Both the position numbers and the translations under genes were made by a program. Below are positions 1 to 14,169 of a stretch of 64,000 bases of DNA, piece after piece. The stretch's first letter is position 1. The number at the start of each line of letters is the position of its first letter. This DNA comes from Lethocerus indicus (lineage: Eukaryota; Arthropoda; Insecta; Hemiptera; Belostomatidae). The DNA lies in assembly GCA_019843655.1 (NCBI GenBank), contig JACDQD010000102.1:7201501-7265500 (forward strand). The letters run 5' to 3'. The notes under the pieces were generated by a model. That model did not search any database and had not been told where the DNA came from. It worked only from the letters and a program-made list of their open reading frames with translations.

Positions 1-3000
1 ACAAACAATCCAGCATGTTCGAACACAAAAAAATTTCATTCAATTTTTAACAGTTCGGAGAGACAGCAGTGGATAAATACAAAGTCAGACTTATACGTGG
101 AACCAGTCACGGGAATTAGATCAAAAGCGGTCCTGAACTGAGTATCAGGAGAAATAATCATGAGTAACGGCTCAACTTCCCTTTTCATGGAGTATCCTAA
201 TGATCGGGGACATCGTCTGTTTCCCGTTCTCAACCTGTTTATTGGCCTCTGTCTCTAAAACATAAATGGATATCCAAATGGAATCCATTTAAATAGAAGT
301 AATTACGATCTACAAAACTTCGATTGGTACATTCTATGAAAACATCTATATTAATATAATCAAAATTACTACGATACCAAATAAAAATAGCTGTATATAT
401 TTTATTGGGGTTATATACCACTGATTTCACGTTGAATGAAATATTGAAAAAACTTCTTATTTTATAATTTCACTTGTACAACGAAAGAATCATTCGGTTG
501 GGTCAAATGTTCACACATATCCGAAGGGCTGGGGCCTGGGAGAATGGCATTTGGAACTTCCGAAGCTCTCTACACACCCTTTCCCGTCGGATGAAATTTA
601 ATAAAGGACAAGGAGGGATAGCGGAGAAAAGAAATATCCCAGAAGGAACAAATAGGAAAATGGAAACCTCCATTCGTACGGTCTACAGTACCATTCGTTA
701 GGCCGCTGTTTTAACAACTGCTTTAACAAGGGCAACGGAAATGAGAAGTGAAAACTGCATTTTATATTCCGCCGTCAAATGCAGCTTGCCCACGGTGTTC
801 TCGTTTCGGGAGCTCATTTAAAATGAAGGTCCAACCCCCTTCCCACCACCTCATACATCCTGTACGCCAGTGAACATGCACACCTTAATTTGTGTGTGTT
901 ATTTGAGCAAGTTGTTTCTTTAAAGTATGAATTTGAATTTTTCTCAATGCCGAAACCAGCATTCTATTTGGCTTACCCCTATTGCGGTCTTCTTTTTAGT
1001 TAGACACTGTGTTCGAACTTTTATGTTTCGAAGTCCTAACTTTTCATATCTCCTGTTTCCGAATAGATTGACCTATAGTATTGTATAGTATAGTATAGTA
1101 CCTATAGTATAGTGCACCCATTGCCCATAGTAAATGTTCAACATTGCTAGTTCAGAAGATTTTCGAGTTGAAGATCGAAAATGAGAAATCGAATAGATTA
1201 CTCTTTTGTCACGAGATGCCCCTACTCTATCAATATAGTAGGAGTTCATAATTAATAAGATTTGTTAACAAAGAATTATTTTGTCCACGAGATATATTAA
1301 AGTTAGTGTCTTATTTTTCTTTCTTTGGGTGAAGCTAGACTGATAAAAGAAGATAAAAACTGCCCCGGGGCACTTAAAAAACTGCCGAATTTAGAACCCC
1401 CTGCTCACTCCTGCCCCCCCACCCCCGCCCCATACCGAGGTTCTGAAGGCTCTCCTTAATTACCGGCTGGCAGAGAGATAACACAAAAACACAAAAAAGT
1501 CTCGAGGTTAAAAAACAAGAAAAAAGCGTAATGTCTAGGGGTGGATGGAGGGGGCGGCTGATTCACGGGCTCCGCCAAGCCCTCCCGCCCATACATATTC
1601 AGCCGCTCCCCGTCACAATACTTGGAGAAGCGTAATATGCAGTCATTATCATAAATAATAAACTAGCTTAGTCCCTTAACAACAGCTCCGGAGGTCAATA
1701 TCCTGACCTGTCCGTCCCGACTGCGAAAGTACATCTACCTCTCATGTCCTTAAGTACATTAATGTATTTTATATCTATATTAAAAATAACGCAATGATTG
1801 TAAATCTTTGTGTGCAGGGACAGTAATATCAATTATTGAAAATTTCCCAAATCACCAAGGTGGTAGGTACATCGAAACATAAATAATTCGATATCTTAAT
1901 AGTTTTTGTACAAGGAAGTCACCCATTCATTTATAGGTCTGAGATTTACAATTGCATGAAAATGTGTGCCCGTTTTACTGCTACGGGAAAACTAGGAAAA
2001 TTATTAATTATTTACTAGCAGTCGATTCTGTTGTTATCCTCCAATCCGTGGGAAACTGTAAACTCTCAACGTGTCTGCATTGTACTACACAGGAAATGGA
2101 AACTGAAGGGGAGTGAGTCCGGAGATTTAAAAGCCCTTCAAGGGAAGAAACAATTCCCCTCTTTCCTTCCTTTGAAAGGCAGGTAATGACGGTTGCCCTG
2201 ATGCATTGTCCGTTGTCTCTTGTCTTTCATTTCATGCCAGAATCTTTAGCTCTATTGATGAACGACTTATTTCCGTGGCGAACAGTATTTGCGATTATTA
2301 AGGGAAACAATTTTTTTTGCATTACACGCATTTTAAAAGATTTTCTCTGCTTTCAAAACGTTACTTTCGAGAATTTTATTATAGGATATACGCGAAGAAG
2401 AATAGAGAACTATACTATACGAAACAGTTGAATATATTCTAAAATACGCTGTAGCCTACTCTGAATAAAATATTCCGAAGGCATAAATCTTGTCGAAACT
2501 GCTGATGTTTATTCCGAGATTTTATTTCGCAAGAAATAAACATTATTTATTCTCACTCATTTCACAAGATGTTTGATATGAGTGAGAGCATATAATGAGC
2601 ATATACGCTATCAACAAATGAGCCGAGGATCAACCTTAAAGTGTGCACCCTCAATTTATTTTCGAGAAGTAACCGTAACACCGCAAAATCCAGTCAAGCG
2701 GTTAAGTTCAAACGTAGGGTCGAGTTTGCAATTTGTCTTCCTCCTTTCACCCTTCCCCTTTCCTCCCTGGCACCGGTATTATGACCTCGGCGACTGTTGT
2801 GGTGTTCAGGTTTTCTGACCTACCGATATTGATTATCGGCAAGGAAATTCGTCTCTACGTTATTCAACGTTCACGTTTGTATTCCACTGACCTAAATATC
2901 ATGTAATATATATAAAACTACGCACATTTTGAATTATATCCAACTGTATTTCGTTGTTCTGTTGTACAAGCAATAATATAAAACGAATACCTATTTTTAA

Positions 3001-4101
3001 GGTGATAATTATATTCTTAGAACTATGTGGGATTAATATACTTCGTTAGTAATCGTGCACCAAATAATAGATATGATTACACTTGGAATCCATTGGAAAG
3101 CTAACGTAGAAATTATTATCTCTATGCTCGTAGTCTGAAAGGCACTATTTTATCTGAAGAGTTTAAAATGAACGATTTCTTAACCCTTTAGCAGTTATGA
3201 AATTAGTTATAATATAAATAGATCGAGGATTAGCCCGATGTCTAAAATATGGAGGGGAAAACTGGCATTGAGTCTATCGATGTCAGTAGCATGCAAGCTG
3301 TCGATAATTCGATTGATTATACAGCGGAATAAACTGTTATTCACGAGCGGTTCACTTGCTGAGGTAATTGCTGAGCGTGGAGATGACACAATCGCGTAAT
3401 GAATTTGCTTGTTAGTACTTTCATTACACCCGACCTAATATCGTTGTACGTATTTCTGTTTTATTTAGGGGCCAATAACAATTGTTTTAGATTGTGTATT
3501 AGATAACTCGATGATTGCTTGCAACCATTCGTGGTGATGAAATTTAGAGGAATAATTTAAATTAGTTGATATTTAATGTTGCTGTTCATGAAAATTCGAG
3601 AGAGGTAAGGAAGGGCTGTAGACATTGAATCGACGCGATACTCGCGTTTGGATATTAAAATAAATAACGAAAACTAAAGATTCTTGACAACGTTCACCTC
3701 CTCAGTGATGTAAGCTGAACTGTCGGGTTCCTCTCGGATAGCGCCGAGGAATGCCAAGCGTAAAGAGCAACCGGCGGCATTTGGTGGGTCTTCTCTGGGG
3801 TGGGCGGTAAATTGGTGGAGGCGAAGGCCGCCCACACTATTCCGTGCCGGGCTCTGGCTAGCTGGCTGGTGATGACGCTCGCCGTCTTCCTCTCCGCTCA
3901 CTATCCAGCCGCTATTCACGGCCATCCTTGAGCCGGCGGCCTATCACTACCGCCCGCATCACCTCACGCCTCTTAGGCCGCCGCCCGATGGAGACCGAGA
4001 AGTCCATTTCGTTTTCCATTTTATACTCTCCAGTCGTTCACTTTTTTCGACGCCCAGTATTTACACGTGTTAGTTATACAGGTAGGCCGCCAAACAAGAT
4101 T
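1..4101. other. Non-coding stretch, no gene recognised
   Basis: No open frame in this interval exceeds about 85 codons and none resembles a known family. The sequence is AT-rich with GC-rich patches at about 1,370-1,620 and 3,690-3,980. The second patch has overlapping open frames on both strands, as unselected CpG-rich DNA does. A short pentanucleotide array is listed separately. Confidence 0.5.
1073..1113. repeat. Imperfect TATAG pentanucleotide array
   Basis: TATAG and near variants (TATTG, TACC) repeat across about 40 bases. Confidence 0.7.
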
Positions 4102-4261
4102 ACCGTAGATTTCGTGCTCTTCTCTCTCCTCTCGCTGGTTTGGTCTTTCGCTAGACCGGTTTCGGCCGCTCGCCATCTTCAGTAGCGGTCACTTTGGCAT
4201 TTTGGATGCTTTTTGGGCATCGTCTTTGCACTGTCACTGTTCGAGACAGTACGAGTGACAG
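4102..4261 (-). mobile_element. Hammerhead-bearing repeat, copy 1 (solo arm)
   Basis: This shares with the copies at 31.4, 38.8, 41.3 and 51.9 kb the order ACCGTAGATTTCGTG, a TCTCCTCTCGCTGGTTTGGTC block, the ribozyme core, and a CACTTTGGCA/TTTGGATG block. Only one arm is present. Downstream, CTGTCACT and AGTGACAG form a small inverted pair at 4231-4261. The family strand is set by the ribozyme, which reads on the minus strand. No coding capacity is seen. Confidence 0.75.
4149..4187 (-). ncRNA. Hammerhead ribozyme core (type I layout)
   Basis: On the minus strand the order is CGCTA (helix I), CTGAAGA (the CUGANGA core), TGGC-GAGCG-GCC (stem II), GAA, ACCGGT (palindromic stem III), C17, then TAGCG (helix I). 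Helix I is 5 bp. All invariant core residues of the hammerhead consensus are present. The six-base self-complementary stem III implies a dimeric active form, as described for Penelope-like and retrozyme hammerheads. Self-cleavage is inferred. Confidence 0.6.
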
Positions 4262-4951
4262 ACACCAATGTGTGACGGGTGTTCTAAACCGATTCCTCGT
4301 TTCTTTTCAGTTGTCGATATTTCCCTCCGCTTAGGACGGTTTCCCCTGGTCTCCACGAGCATTGTACTCAAATACGTAATCGCCCTAACGAAAACTGCGT
4401 CTTACAGTAATTTTCCCCTCTCGATCGCAGTTTCGGGAGCGCCGTCTCCGGCATGCTAATAGATGGGCGCGTCGAGGATATTAATTATAACTGAAAGCGC
4501 GGGCGGCGGTGAGCTTTTCATCGGGACCGGCTTAGGCCCCGTGGACGCGGGGACGTGTTCAATTTGCAAAGTTGGGAGCCGGGTCGGAGGCTTTTGAAGC
4601 CTCCAGGCCGGATATCGCGGCCTAGAGAGCACTCCGCAACTGGGGCTAGCTCTCTCACCCTCCCCACCCCTTCAAATATCGGCAACTACTTTTTGCATTT
4701 CCCCGACTGCGACGACAGATCCAGCTTTCCGGTTAACTTTAACTTCGCCCCGTTGTACAGTGACGCCCGGCAGTGCGAATTTCGAAACCGATTTTACAGA
4801 TTTTGTTAGTTCAACTAGTTTAGAGTTGTGACAAACACGCACACATATTCTCTATTCTGTCACCACTTACCCAGTGTTTTAGCCATTGCTAGAAAATAAT
4901 AGTGAGTTAATTTTATTTACTTTCTCTACTCCACGATTTGGTTGTAATAAT

Positions 4952-4984
4952 ATTACCGGTTTCGGCTTGTAATTATCCTCAGTC
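4952..4984 (-). ncRNA. Decayed hammerhead-like motif
   Basis: The minus strand reads CTGAGGA, then TAATTACAAGCC, then GAAACCGGTAA. The CUGANGA and GAAA boxes and the ACCGGT stem III are present. The stem II segment does not pair convincingly, and the flanks give no helix I. It is probably a relic of a different Penelope-like or retrozyme family. Confidence 0.35.
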
Positions 4985-7527
4985 GCGTGCCGTTTATTAA
5001 TAAAAAACTTATTTTTAGGTTACAGATCAGTCTATCGGTCCAACGTTCTTGTCAGTGAATTAACGACAAATCTATCGCTAATTAACTCTATAACTAATTA
5101 ACCGAAGTTCAAAAAAAATTCTAGTAATTCTGGTCGTGGAATCACTTAATCAATCAACAACAAATCTGTTTCATCATCAGCCCTACCTTTTCGATTATTG
5201 ACCCTCTCCAAAGCAGTAAATATTGTGTTTTGGCCTTGTTATTATTATAGGGCTTTTTGACTGCGATTTTAAATATAGACGCTGTTCTCTAGTCACATCT
5301 GAACCACCCGGTGTCCTTTATTTCACCCGATGAAAGGCCCCGACAAATCAAAATGTTTCTTCCCTACCAAGTTAAATCAGGAAAATTTTCCAGCGAATAA
5401 TATGTATTTTCTATAATATTTGCATATTTACGATCGGTTTATAACGATTAATTAACTCAGTTGAGTTGAAAAGGAGTTCGGCCATTTACTTGTTCCCTCT
5501 GTCTTGGAGCAGACTACCGCCGCATGTAAATCAGCGGTATTTTTGCATTTTGATCCGAGGAATGGTACAGGTAGCGCAAGCCAATAAAACCTGTTAATGT
5601 TGTGAAGCCGGCATTTTATGACCCCTCGTGTTTTCAATATCGCGGCTTTCCGTCAACGCGGCCCCCTTCCCGTTTAAATTTGCATTCAAATAGCCCTGGA
5701 CATACAGAAATGTTGGAGCATTTATTTGATAAATACTCACCGATCGAGGTGCCGCAGATTTATGTTTTATTCCTGTGCGCTCTTATTTAGGCTTGAAATG
5801 TGGTTCATTTTTATTCTAGGTTCCGGCAGTGAAGAGAATTTATTATTAAGGGAAACCGGGCGGTTTTCCTTTTTTGAATTATTTCAATTTGAATTATTGG
5901 CCTGTCTATGACAGTATTATAATCTGTATTCCCGGAGGCAGAATGAAGCGGTTCTAAGCTAGGGTCTGATTTCGGTTAGATCCTGGAAGAATGGGAACCG
6001 CAAGTTGGCCAAACTTTAATCGTTAAAGCGGTTTTTTTTGCAAAAAACATAATTCGAATACTCGCAGTGAGTGACGTACATCGAGCTTTTAATATAGCAA
6101 ATACGAATGTTAACCTGCAAATTTAATAACTTATAATATATAATAAGTATTGTCAGGCAGTCAGCTTTAATCGGAAACCAATTTGTGATAGTCATTTCAC
6201 AATTCAAATTTAGCCTTTACAAGTATACTGAAGTGACACAGCAATATAGAGTGTGTATAAATACGACTTTGCTTAAAATAAATGGTACGCGGTGACTAAC
6301 ACCGGTTGGCCTTTGTGCCTCGGTGCTTTTTCACTGCAGCTATCATTACGAATCGCAAATAGCAAAGGCTGACTAATAGTTAGCACCGAGTGGTGGAAAC
6401 TTATGCAACATCCTGGAGAGAAAGAGAGATTTTAAATTCATTCAATTCTATTTGGCGTTTCATCTATGGCCGTTCATTAGCTCGTTTTAATTAAGGACCG
6501 GTTGAGTTTAATAGTATAATGGCAGAATATAATATGACGTGGTCAGCAATAGTTGTTTATATAATTATTTCTAATGCCGTATCGAAAAACTACGGTATAC
6601 AAGTCACTCGCCGACCACAAAAGAAGTATTCGAAACTAATTATTTCTAATATCTATTACCATGCGACTCACAACAATATCTATCCCATTAAAGTACCCAT
6701 TGAAGCAAATCATAGCCATACAGGCCTGGTTTTCATATTTCGGTAACTTTAGCCGATTGAATTTTGTCTCGTAGGTATAATAACAAGTTTCAACGGTCGA
6801 TTGGTCCAGTGATTCGACATCTGGGAGAAACAAACCACCTTGCGCAGGTCATTACAGAAATAGAGTCCTTTGGGTCCGAAGATATCCTTAAACCTAATCT
6901 GTTTTATAAGTTCTGCTGTTTTCAGGTAGCGCATGCACCCACCAATCTTCCGACTTTGCTCTGACAAACCGGGCCTGTAGAGATTTGGATTGAGAGAGGC
7001 GTGCCCTGAGACCGGATAGATACGCCATCTATTCCATCCCAGTGCCGATTTACGCCAGCAAAGCGTAAATAGTCTCGCGGATATTTTCCTGAATTTGTGC
7101 AGCCACTCCCGATTCTTATTCCGCACCTCCGCTATTTTGAATTGTATACTCCGGTTGACGCGAGAGATCCTCGCAGTTGTGACCTCACGTCTGAAGAGCT
7201 TTCGCCGTTTTTCCTTAGCGGGCTCTTCGATAGTGGGCACCCTTGCGATTTATTTTCTGTTAGTAGATTACAAGGCATCCTCGAGTTCGCCGTCCTATTT
7301 GCAGGAAACATAAGAAACAGGAAGTTTCTCTGCGCTGTTGCCAGAGCGTGAAATTCTGTCAACTGCTGCATAATTTACAATAGGGTAGATCACACCGTAA
7401 AACCATTTGTTCACCTAATAAAATACTTAGAGATGTAAAATACAAACTTAGAGAGTGATAGTGCATCAAGTTGTGTAATTCTTCAACCGGTGACCATGTA
7501 AACGATTCGTAAGACTCGGGTTTTCAG
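4985..7527. other. Non-coding stretch, no gene recognised
   Basis: The sequence is mostly AT-rich and lacks recognisable exons. A 163-codon open frame on the minus strand (7240-6749) begins at GTG and has many basic residues. It matches no family I know, and another frame overlaps it, so it is not called a gene. Confidence 0.4.
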
Positions 7528-7532
7528 ACTCG

Positions 7533-7598
7533 ATGACTTTTTTGCTACGCCTCATGTTCGCTGCAACCTTGATGACCTTCGCCCTGGCCTCGACGGGC
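7533..7598 (+). CDS. Tentative signal-peptide exon of an unidentified secreted protein
   Basis: A TCGGGTTTTCAG acceptor ends at 7527, an ATG follows at 7533, and a GTAAGA donor starts at 7599. The 22 codons between have a short N-terminal basic stretch and a hydrophobic core (LMFAATLMTFALA) ending in small residues, as in a cleavable signal peptide. The frame ends in phase 0. A possible phase-0 partner is 7792-7869, after TTTTCCTCAG. It codes a 25-residue basic and Ser-rich tail ending in a stop, but that second exon is weak. Chance occurrence cannot be excluded. Confidence 0.25.
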
Positions 7599-7869
7599 GT
7601 AAGAAACGAACCTCACGAACTTGGATCTATGTGGTACACCAAGATATCACAAAACAAATACCCAAACTTACACAAATGTCCCCGCTTTTCTTTAAGCCCC
7701 AATCCTTCCTGCCGGCCTATTGCTTAGTGAAAATGTAAGCTGGCTACCACGATATTACCGCAGAGCGGTGTACCGATTTAGTTTTCCTCAGAGAAAGAGA
7801 GAGAGTGAAAGCAGTTCTGGGATAATGGGATTATTCAAGGAGGAGGCTAAGGTTTCTTCGGCTTTCTAA

Positions 7870-10800
7870 AATTATGCCAATATTTGACGGATGTTCACGC
7901 TTACTTTGACGGGACTGACAGGTATTTGCACAGCCTCGAGTTCCCCGAGCGCGTGTTTAACCTTTGTAAACACGCAGAAAAACTCCACTGGTAAGGGTTT
8001 TCACATTATTTGCCCTTTTCGCGTTCGACATCGAAATTTTAATTGAATATTTTTTATAAAAACCATAAAGCTTGAACCGCATAACAAATTCGTTTTATGC
8101 TCAGGTTATCTGACTAGGAACCATTGGATATGTGAGTATAAAATGTCTATCGATAGTATTATCCCACATTATCACCCACCCTATTATCAACTAAAACAAA
8201 CACCGGATAAAAGGTTAACATTAGTACGAAAGAACGTTTCAAAACCCAAATGCCCACCGTTAAATTATAATTCCAAGCATTCGTAAAAATGATGAACCTC
8301 ATCAGATTATTTTAATTTATATCACTTGTTATTTTTACAAGTATTTATCAAGTGGTTGCCTTCGCGGAATAAGTTTATTTGTGTGAAGATGAATCAAAGT
8401 AGAGACGGGCATGCAGAGGATACAGATTGTACCGGCGCCTTCTACTCAAGAAATTATTGAGTCGAAGAGAGAACAGAGGGCGGAAGTGGGATTTAAAAGC
8501 AACCTCAATGGAAAGAACAATCGACGGATAATGACTGTTCCCTTAAATATACCTTCTGTTTTCTTCTGTTGGGTTGGATCTGTTTTCTTCTTGTTGTCTG
8601 GGTTTTTTCTGTTTCTCATCCATCCCACGGCAGTTCTTTTACTCGAATTTCTGGCTAGGAAACACGAAAGCGAACTGAAATCTTATTACTTCACTGACTA
8701 TATAGAATATTTTTCATATCAAGACGATGTTGGGGATGTTGATTAAAATCCTAACCTATAAATGTACATTAGTATAATTCCAAGGTGTCGTACTTTGTAT
8801 CAGTTAAACTAAGAGTTTCTACGCTGTTTATTTTAATGATCCCGCATTTGAGATTGTATTAAACGCGAGTACTAAATCTTAATAACGCCCTAGCTGTTAA
8901 CCGGACCCCGAATTCCGTTAGGGAGACTATTGCCTTTACAGTAGAACGATCTGAACCCATATAATCTTATGAAGGTAATCTATTGAAAATATTGTCCCCC
9001 GAGTTCAGTTTCATTTTGGGCCATTTACCGAGATAGCAGTCCGTAATTAGAAATTTCCCCAATTCCAAATACCTTTTAGCCAATTTAGTAAGATGAAACG
9101 AGCTCGGATTTCAATACATGTCCGGTTTAATGTATTGACACTTCTACGACACTTCTAGAAAACGGTATATTCCTTGATGCTGTTATTCTTTCGAAGTGGC
9201 TCATCAACCCATTTATAATTTATCACTCCCCGATAAGTTAGTGTTGCTGCGTGAATGACATATGATCAAGTTTAAGACGCGTTAGCCGCCTTTATTTTGG
9301 CTAACCGTTTTCTCGAGAATACGCCTTATGCTGACACCTATATGTTATTAACTGGGGAACAAATTGTGACTCGGGTATCTCGGGGGTTGGCGAGGCCGGA
9401 GGTTTGGGAGCGGTATGATTCTAATTAAGCGAAATCCAATCGGTAATAGGAGTAACACGAGGTAATACGAGTTCGTTATCGGAGCTTTGTAACATTGCTC
9501 CTTCCTCTTGCCAATCTCGAGGCGATGAGGCCCGACATAATTTAATAATGCCCAGCGATGGAAGTGATGCTCTTTGAGCTCCGGGAAGATAATTACATTT
9601 AAAATTATCAGATTTATTTTGGGCTGAAATACCTGGAAGCTATGAATTCTTCAATCTGTAAAAACCACTCGCTACCTAAAGATAATTTTTAATTAATGAA
9701 TTAATTTTGTTGCTACACGTATTTTATGAGTCTAGAATTGTAGACTGGCCGATTGATGTACGTTTAAGATATTATTAATAATTTTATTATAATTAATTAT
9801 ATATATTGTTTGAACAAAGAATCAACTTCAAGCAGTAAAATTTTTTGTCCCTAATGTATTTGATATAAGTAAAAAGTATGTAACCCAAATCCAACCTACA
9901 TCATACTATTCCAGTGTTTTACACGTTCCCTGTAACCTTTAAACTTATTTAAACGTATTCAAATGTAATATATTTTATAGACAGTTCCGATTCGTTCTTT
10001 CCTGTTTTATTCCAATCAGAATCCTAGTTGTCAATGCTTAACGGAGGATCTAAATCTAAATCTGGAAATAGTTACGTTGGCTTCGCTAGTTCGGACGCAG
10101 GCGTTCGGTTAAGAGTTTCCAACAAGTTCAATCAGAAGTTGAATTGTTCTTCCTTTGGAAAGTGGAAGGCGGGTCGGGGGTCGTACGTGCTGCCTGACCG
10201 CGACACCGCCCCTTTTCGAAACCGGCCTCAGCCCCGCACTTTTCTTACTAAAGTTAGTGCTCCTTCCACGCCGGGAGGTAGAAATGGTATAGCACTATCG
10301 TCCAAACAAGTTCGAAATTTTGACATTTTCTGTACAATAATAACATTACATTGAAACGTTATCCCATTTTCTCTTTACCCTATGTTTAATATTTCTCAGA
10401 TATTTATGCAGAGGCTATAACTTCATCGGACGAAGCATCCATCATCAAATTATCGTTCTTACATTTACAGTGACTGATTTTAGTATCGAGGCGTGAGAGG
10501 ATAGGTATACTCCAACTTGGTTAATAATTTGACTCGTTATCGAACAATTGATTAGAGATTCCACTGACGATTGAATGAAGGGTTGAAATAACGGAATGTT
10601 GCAGATAGGAAGGGAGAATGAGAAAACAAGATAGGAGAACGGCGCCCGGTTGAGACAAAGAGGAGGAGAACAGATAATGGGAGAGAGGTTGGTGGAATCG
10701 AAGGCAGACACATAGGTGGGATGTTGTGTGGGCAATTCAATTAACCTGGGGAAGGGAGTTGTTGGGGGGTGTCGAAACCCGGGAGGGAGCCCTCTGATAA

Positions 10801-13800
10801 CGAACCCCTTTGTCGGTTACTCCACCGCGGCCAGTCCCCTCCAGATATTTTATTTATACGCTAAACAAAACTGCATATATAGCTTCGATAACGATTTCTC
10901 TCCGACTTCTTTGTCATCCCAATATTTATTATTATTAGTTATTAGCTAATTGGACGGAGTGTCCAATCGCCGTTGGGAATTGCTGAAGCTTTGGAATATG
11001 TTTCAAATGTATCCACATTGTTTTGATGTCATGACATTCAATTGTTATTATTTAATCTTTATTGCATTATATTTAAATACTTTACTATGAAACATCCCCA
11101 CCGAGATACCATGAACTCTTCATCTGAAAACATTTCAGACATTTCTTTATTAGGTTATTACATAATTTACATTACTTTCCTTACTTACTTGCAGAAGGCG
11201 GTAGAATGTCTGAATAACATTTATTCTGAATAACGTTTATTGTTTAAAACGGCAACAGTTTATCAGTTAAAATTCAGTTAAGGAATTACTTTCTCCTCCC
11301 TCACTGTTTATTAACAGATTAGGGGGAGTTAACAGTTTAATTCACTTTACTGCCAAATGGGGTTAAGCAACTTTAATTAAGCCCGGTCTTTTGATTGACT
11401 TAAAAAAGTAAGGAAGAACTAAACATTGTTAAATTAACCTCTTTTTCGCCTAAGTAGTGTCCAACGAGTGCGGAATGATTTCCAAGGTGTTCCCCTTATT
11501 CACGTCAGCCGGCATGAATGCGTGCTTTAACAGAAAGCCGAGGTAGGTCCTGAGGCGGAGGGGCGGGTGTTTGTTTACGAGCTCAATTTGCCACGAATTA
11601 AAATTAAAATCGCCACTTTCCGCGTTATCGGCAATAGGGGACGGTCGGTCGGTCGACCGGGCTGGAACAAGGGGAACACGGGAGCCGGGTAATACCGGCC
11701 CCAATAAACGAACTTATCGCAGTGGGCCACCTCACCCGTAGCCTGCTTATTACCCTATATTAGCAACCATTATTTTGATTAGTCTACCTCCCCCGAAACC
11801 CCCTTTGAGGAATCGAATTAAAGCCCCTCCTGTAAATCGTTCTGCTACCCCGGGCGCCCTTTTGCCCGCTTAAAATAAAAAATTGGTTTTACCCAACTGG
11901 CCATAAAAAGTTATTTTGCGTGGACGCGTACAATCTTGACTATCATCTCTTGATATTTAGTGTCCCTAAATAAGCTAAGTAGTTTAAAACAAATCTCACC
12001 TAAAGTAGGTTAGGTTAGGTGTCGATTAGAAAGGATTCAGAGAGTTTTGTCATAAGACCTGCAGTGGCATCAAAACTAAATAGGAGTCCTGAGATCACTA
12101 TTGTTTTTAGTTGATAACTAACAGTTGATAAAATTCTGATCAAAGTACTACAAGGTATTGGAGTGAATAAAAATATAAGGTTATTGGCTGCTAAGGGCCT
12201 GGATGAAGGGGTTGGCTCATAAATCACTGCTCCTCTTCCAACCTGTGGACAAAAAGTTAATCAAGGGAAGTGAGTTCATTAGGCAGAAGAGCCCTTAACC
12301 TTACCATTGAGTATTGTCCCTTAGACAAATTGATTTTCTCTTCCCGTAGGTACTATTTCCGTCATTCCTTTTCTCCTTTTACTAATAGTTCGGTTATGCA
12401 ATTTATTAATTTCTTCTACGGGTACTTTATATTTTATATAGCATCTGGCCGAATCAGCGGGTGGAGCAGAAAATCGAAAGAGTGATAAATGAAACGATGA
12501 TGAAATCACTTTTTGGACCGAGGAAGCGAAACAACATTATACAAACTTATGTAGTTAAAAAAAAACAGTGCTCTTACGAACTCGTTAACTGTTGCAGTTT
12601 TCAAATTATTCTCAATTTTCCATAAAATGAAGACATAAGAAATTCATGTATTCTATTCATTTATTCTTCCTCAATAGACGCTTACGTAGCTGGTTTTTTC
12701 CCAGTGAAATTAATGATTCATTAATGAAGGTTTCTTTGCGTGGGGCAAAGAACCACCAAGACGAACCTTATTACAATTAGAAGAGGGGTATGGTCTCCTT
12801 GCAGAGGAATGCTTAAAAGGACGGGGCCCGAGGGCTTTTCAGAGTCAATTTCTCTGGCTTAACAGTTGTTTACACAGCTTTGGAAGTATTATTGGGCAGG
12901 GTTTCCTGAGGGCGTATTATCTGAGCCCATTGCAAATGCAAATGGACGTCGCTCCAGAGAAAAACCCAAGAGAATATTGGGGATGGACTTCAACCAGCCC
13001 CTACCACTCCCGCCATCTCGTCCCGGTGAATTCAACAACCATGAACCATCAAATGAGTTATATTTAAATAGTCGTTTCATTACATTTATTCCCTCTCGAC
13101 TCTCGGAAGTGGTTTCGTTACTTGTTCCCCGTCGTCGGACATTGCTTTCGTTCTTACTTCAATTGTACAATCAATACTGTCCAAATATAATCCGGCGCCG
13201 ACGGCTTATATTCGACAGTATTATACACTGTGTTCAAACAAGAACCTGTGCCAGTTTCCATACAGTCTGGACTACATTTCGAAAAATTTCAGTAAAATTA
13301 TTAGGTGTGTAAGACTACGAAGTAATTAATTATTTAATCAGGTGTATTTATGAAATTCCTTAATCGTCAAATGGTTCTGCGTATGATTGAAATTTCTAAG
13401 AGTTCAAATGGCATAATTTAGAGTTCCGTTCTGAAAAACGTGTCAATAATGTTGTGTTAGGGAAGGTGTTTACAGCCTTATTGTTTAGTACCTAGGTAAG
13501 TAGAGAGTATGTCTTGAGACCACACAGCTCTCTGTTACTGGGAGCGTCTTGTTTTTATATCGCATTTAATTAATTTACTATTTATTTAAGATGAGATGTA
13601 TTAATCAAATATTGTTTCTCTAATGTACGTAGTTCTAAATTGTCACGAGGAAATCTGCGTATTTCGTGTTGTAATTTAAGAAAATATCTAAGAAAAATAT
13701 TGACTATTACTTAGAGAGGCGGATATCTCTTATTACTTTCGGGTTTCGCAAAACTCTTTCAGAAGTATTAAGCCAGTTTTAAAAAGTGCCTAGTTATTTT

Positions 13801-14169
13801 TCCACGGTCCGCAGGTATCCTGCAAGACTTTGTTCGTGGTGGCCAGAGCGTTATTTGAATCCGTCGCAGAAATTTATCCAGACCCCAGCGCCGGGCGGAT
13901 AACTCTGCCAGGGTGGGGGGAATTATGGAAAAAGTTTACGGCCGCTTAACGATTGTTTGAGAGAACTTTCATATGAAGCTTCCCTACTTAGGATTATTGT
14001 CACCGATTTTCGCCTTAAATTTGGAAATCAGGGCGGATTTATTATGTTTTATCGGTAGGGAAGAAACAGCAGCTGGTACCCAAAAAAAAGAATATGGATG
14101 CGGAATTTAATTTTGAAATATTGACATCGAACCATTAAAATATTTTACTGTATTATTATGTACAGTTTT
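7870..14169. other. Non-coding stretch, no gene recognised
   Basis: No protein family was recognised. A very AT-rich block with many TAATTA homeodomain-type cores spans about 9,600-9,840. A GC-richer patch lies at 11,490-11,900. A TTAGG stretch of about three units sits at 12,006-12,020. The 148-codon frame at 12,866-13,312 shows no recognisable domain. Confidence 0.4.

Noticed and set aside
6749..7240. 163-codon minus-strand frame
   Set aside because: It starts at GTG, matches nothing known, and its length is within chance expectation for 64 kb.
12006..12020. TTAGG telomere-like units
   Set aside because: Only about three units, common as interstitial motifs in insects and not evidence of a chromosome end.
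12866..13312. 148-codon plus-strand frame
   Set aside because: No domain, no consistent composition and no splice context.
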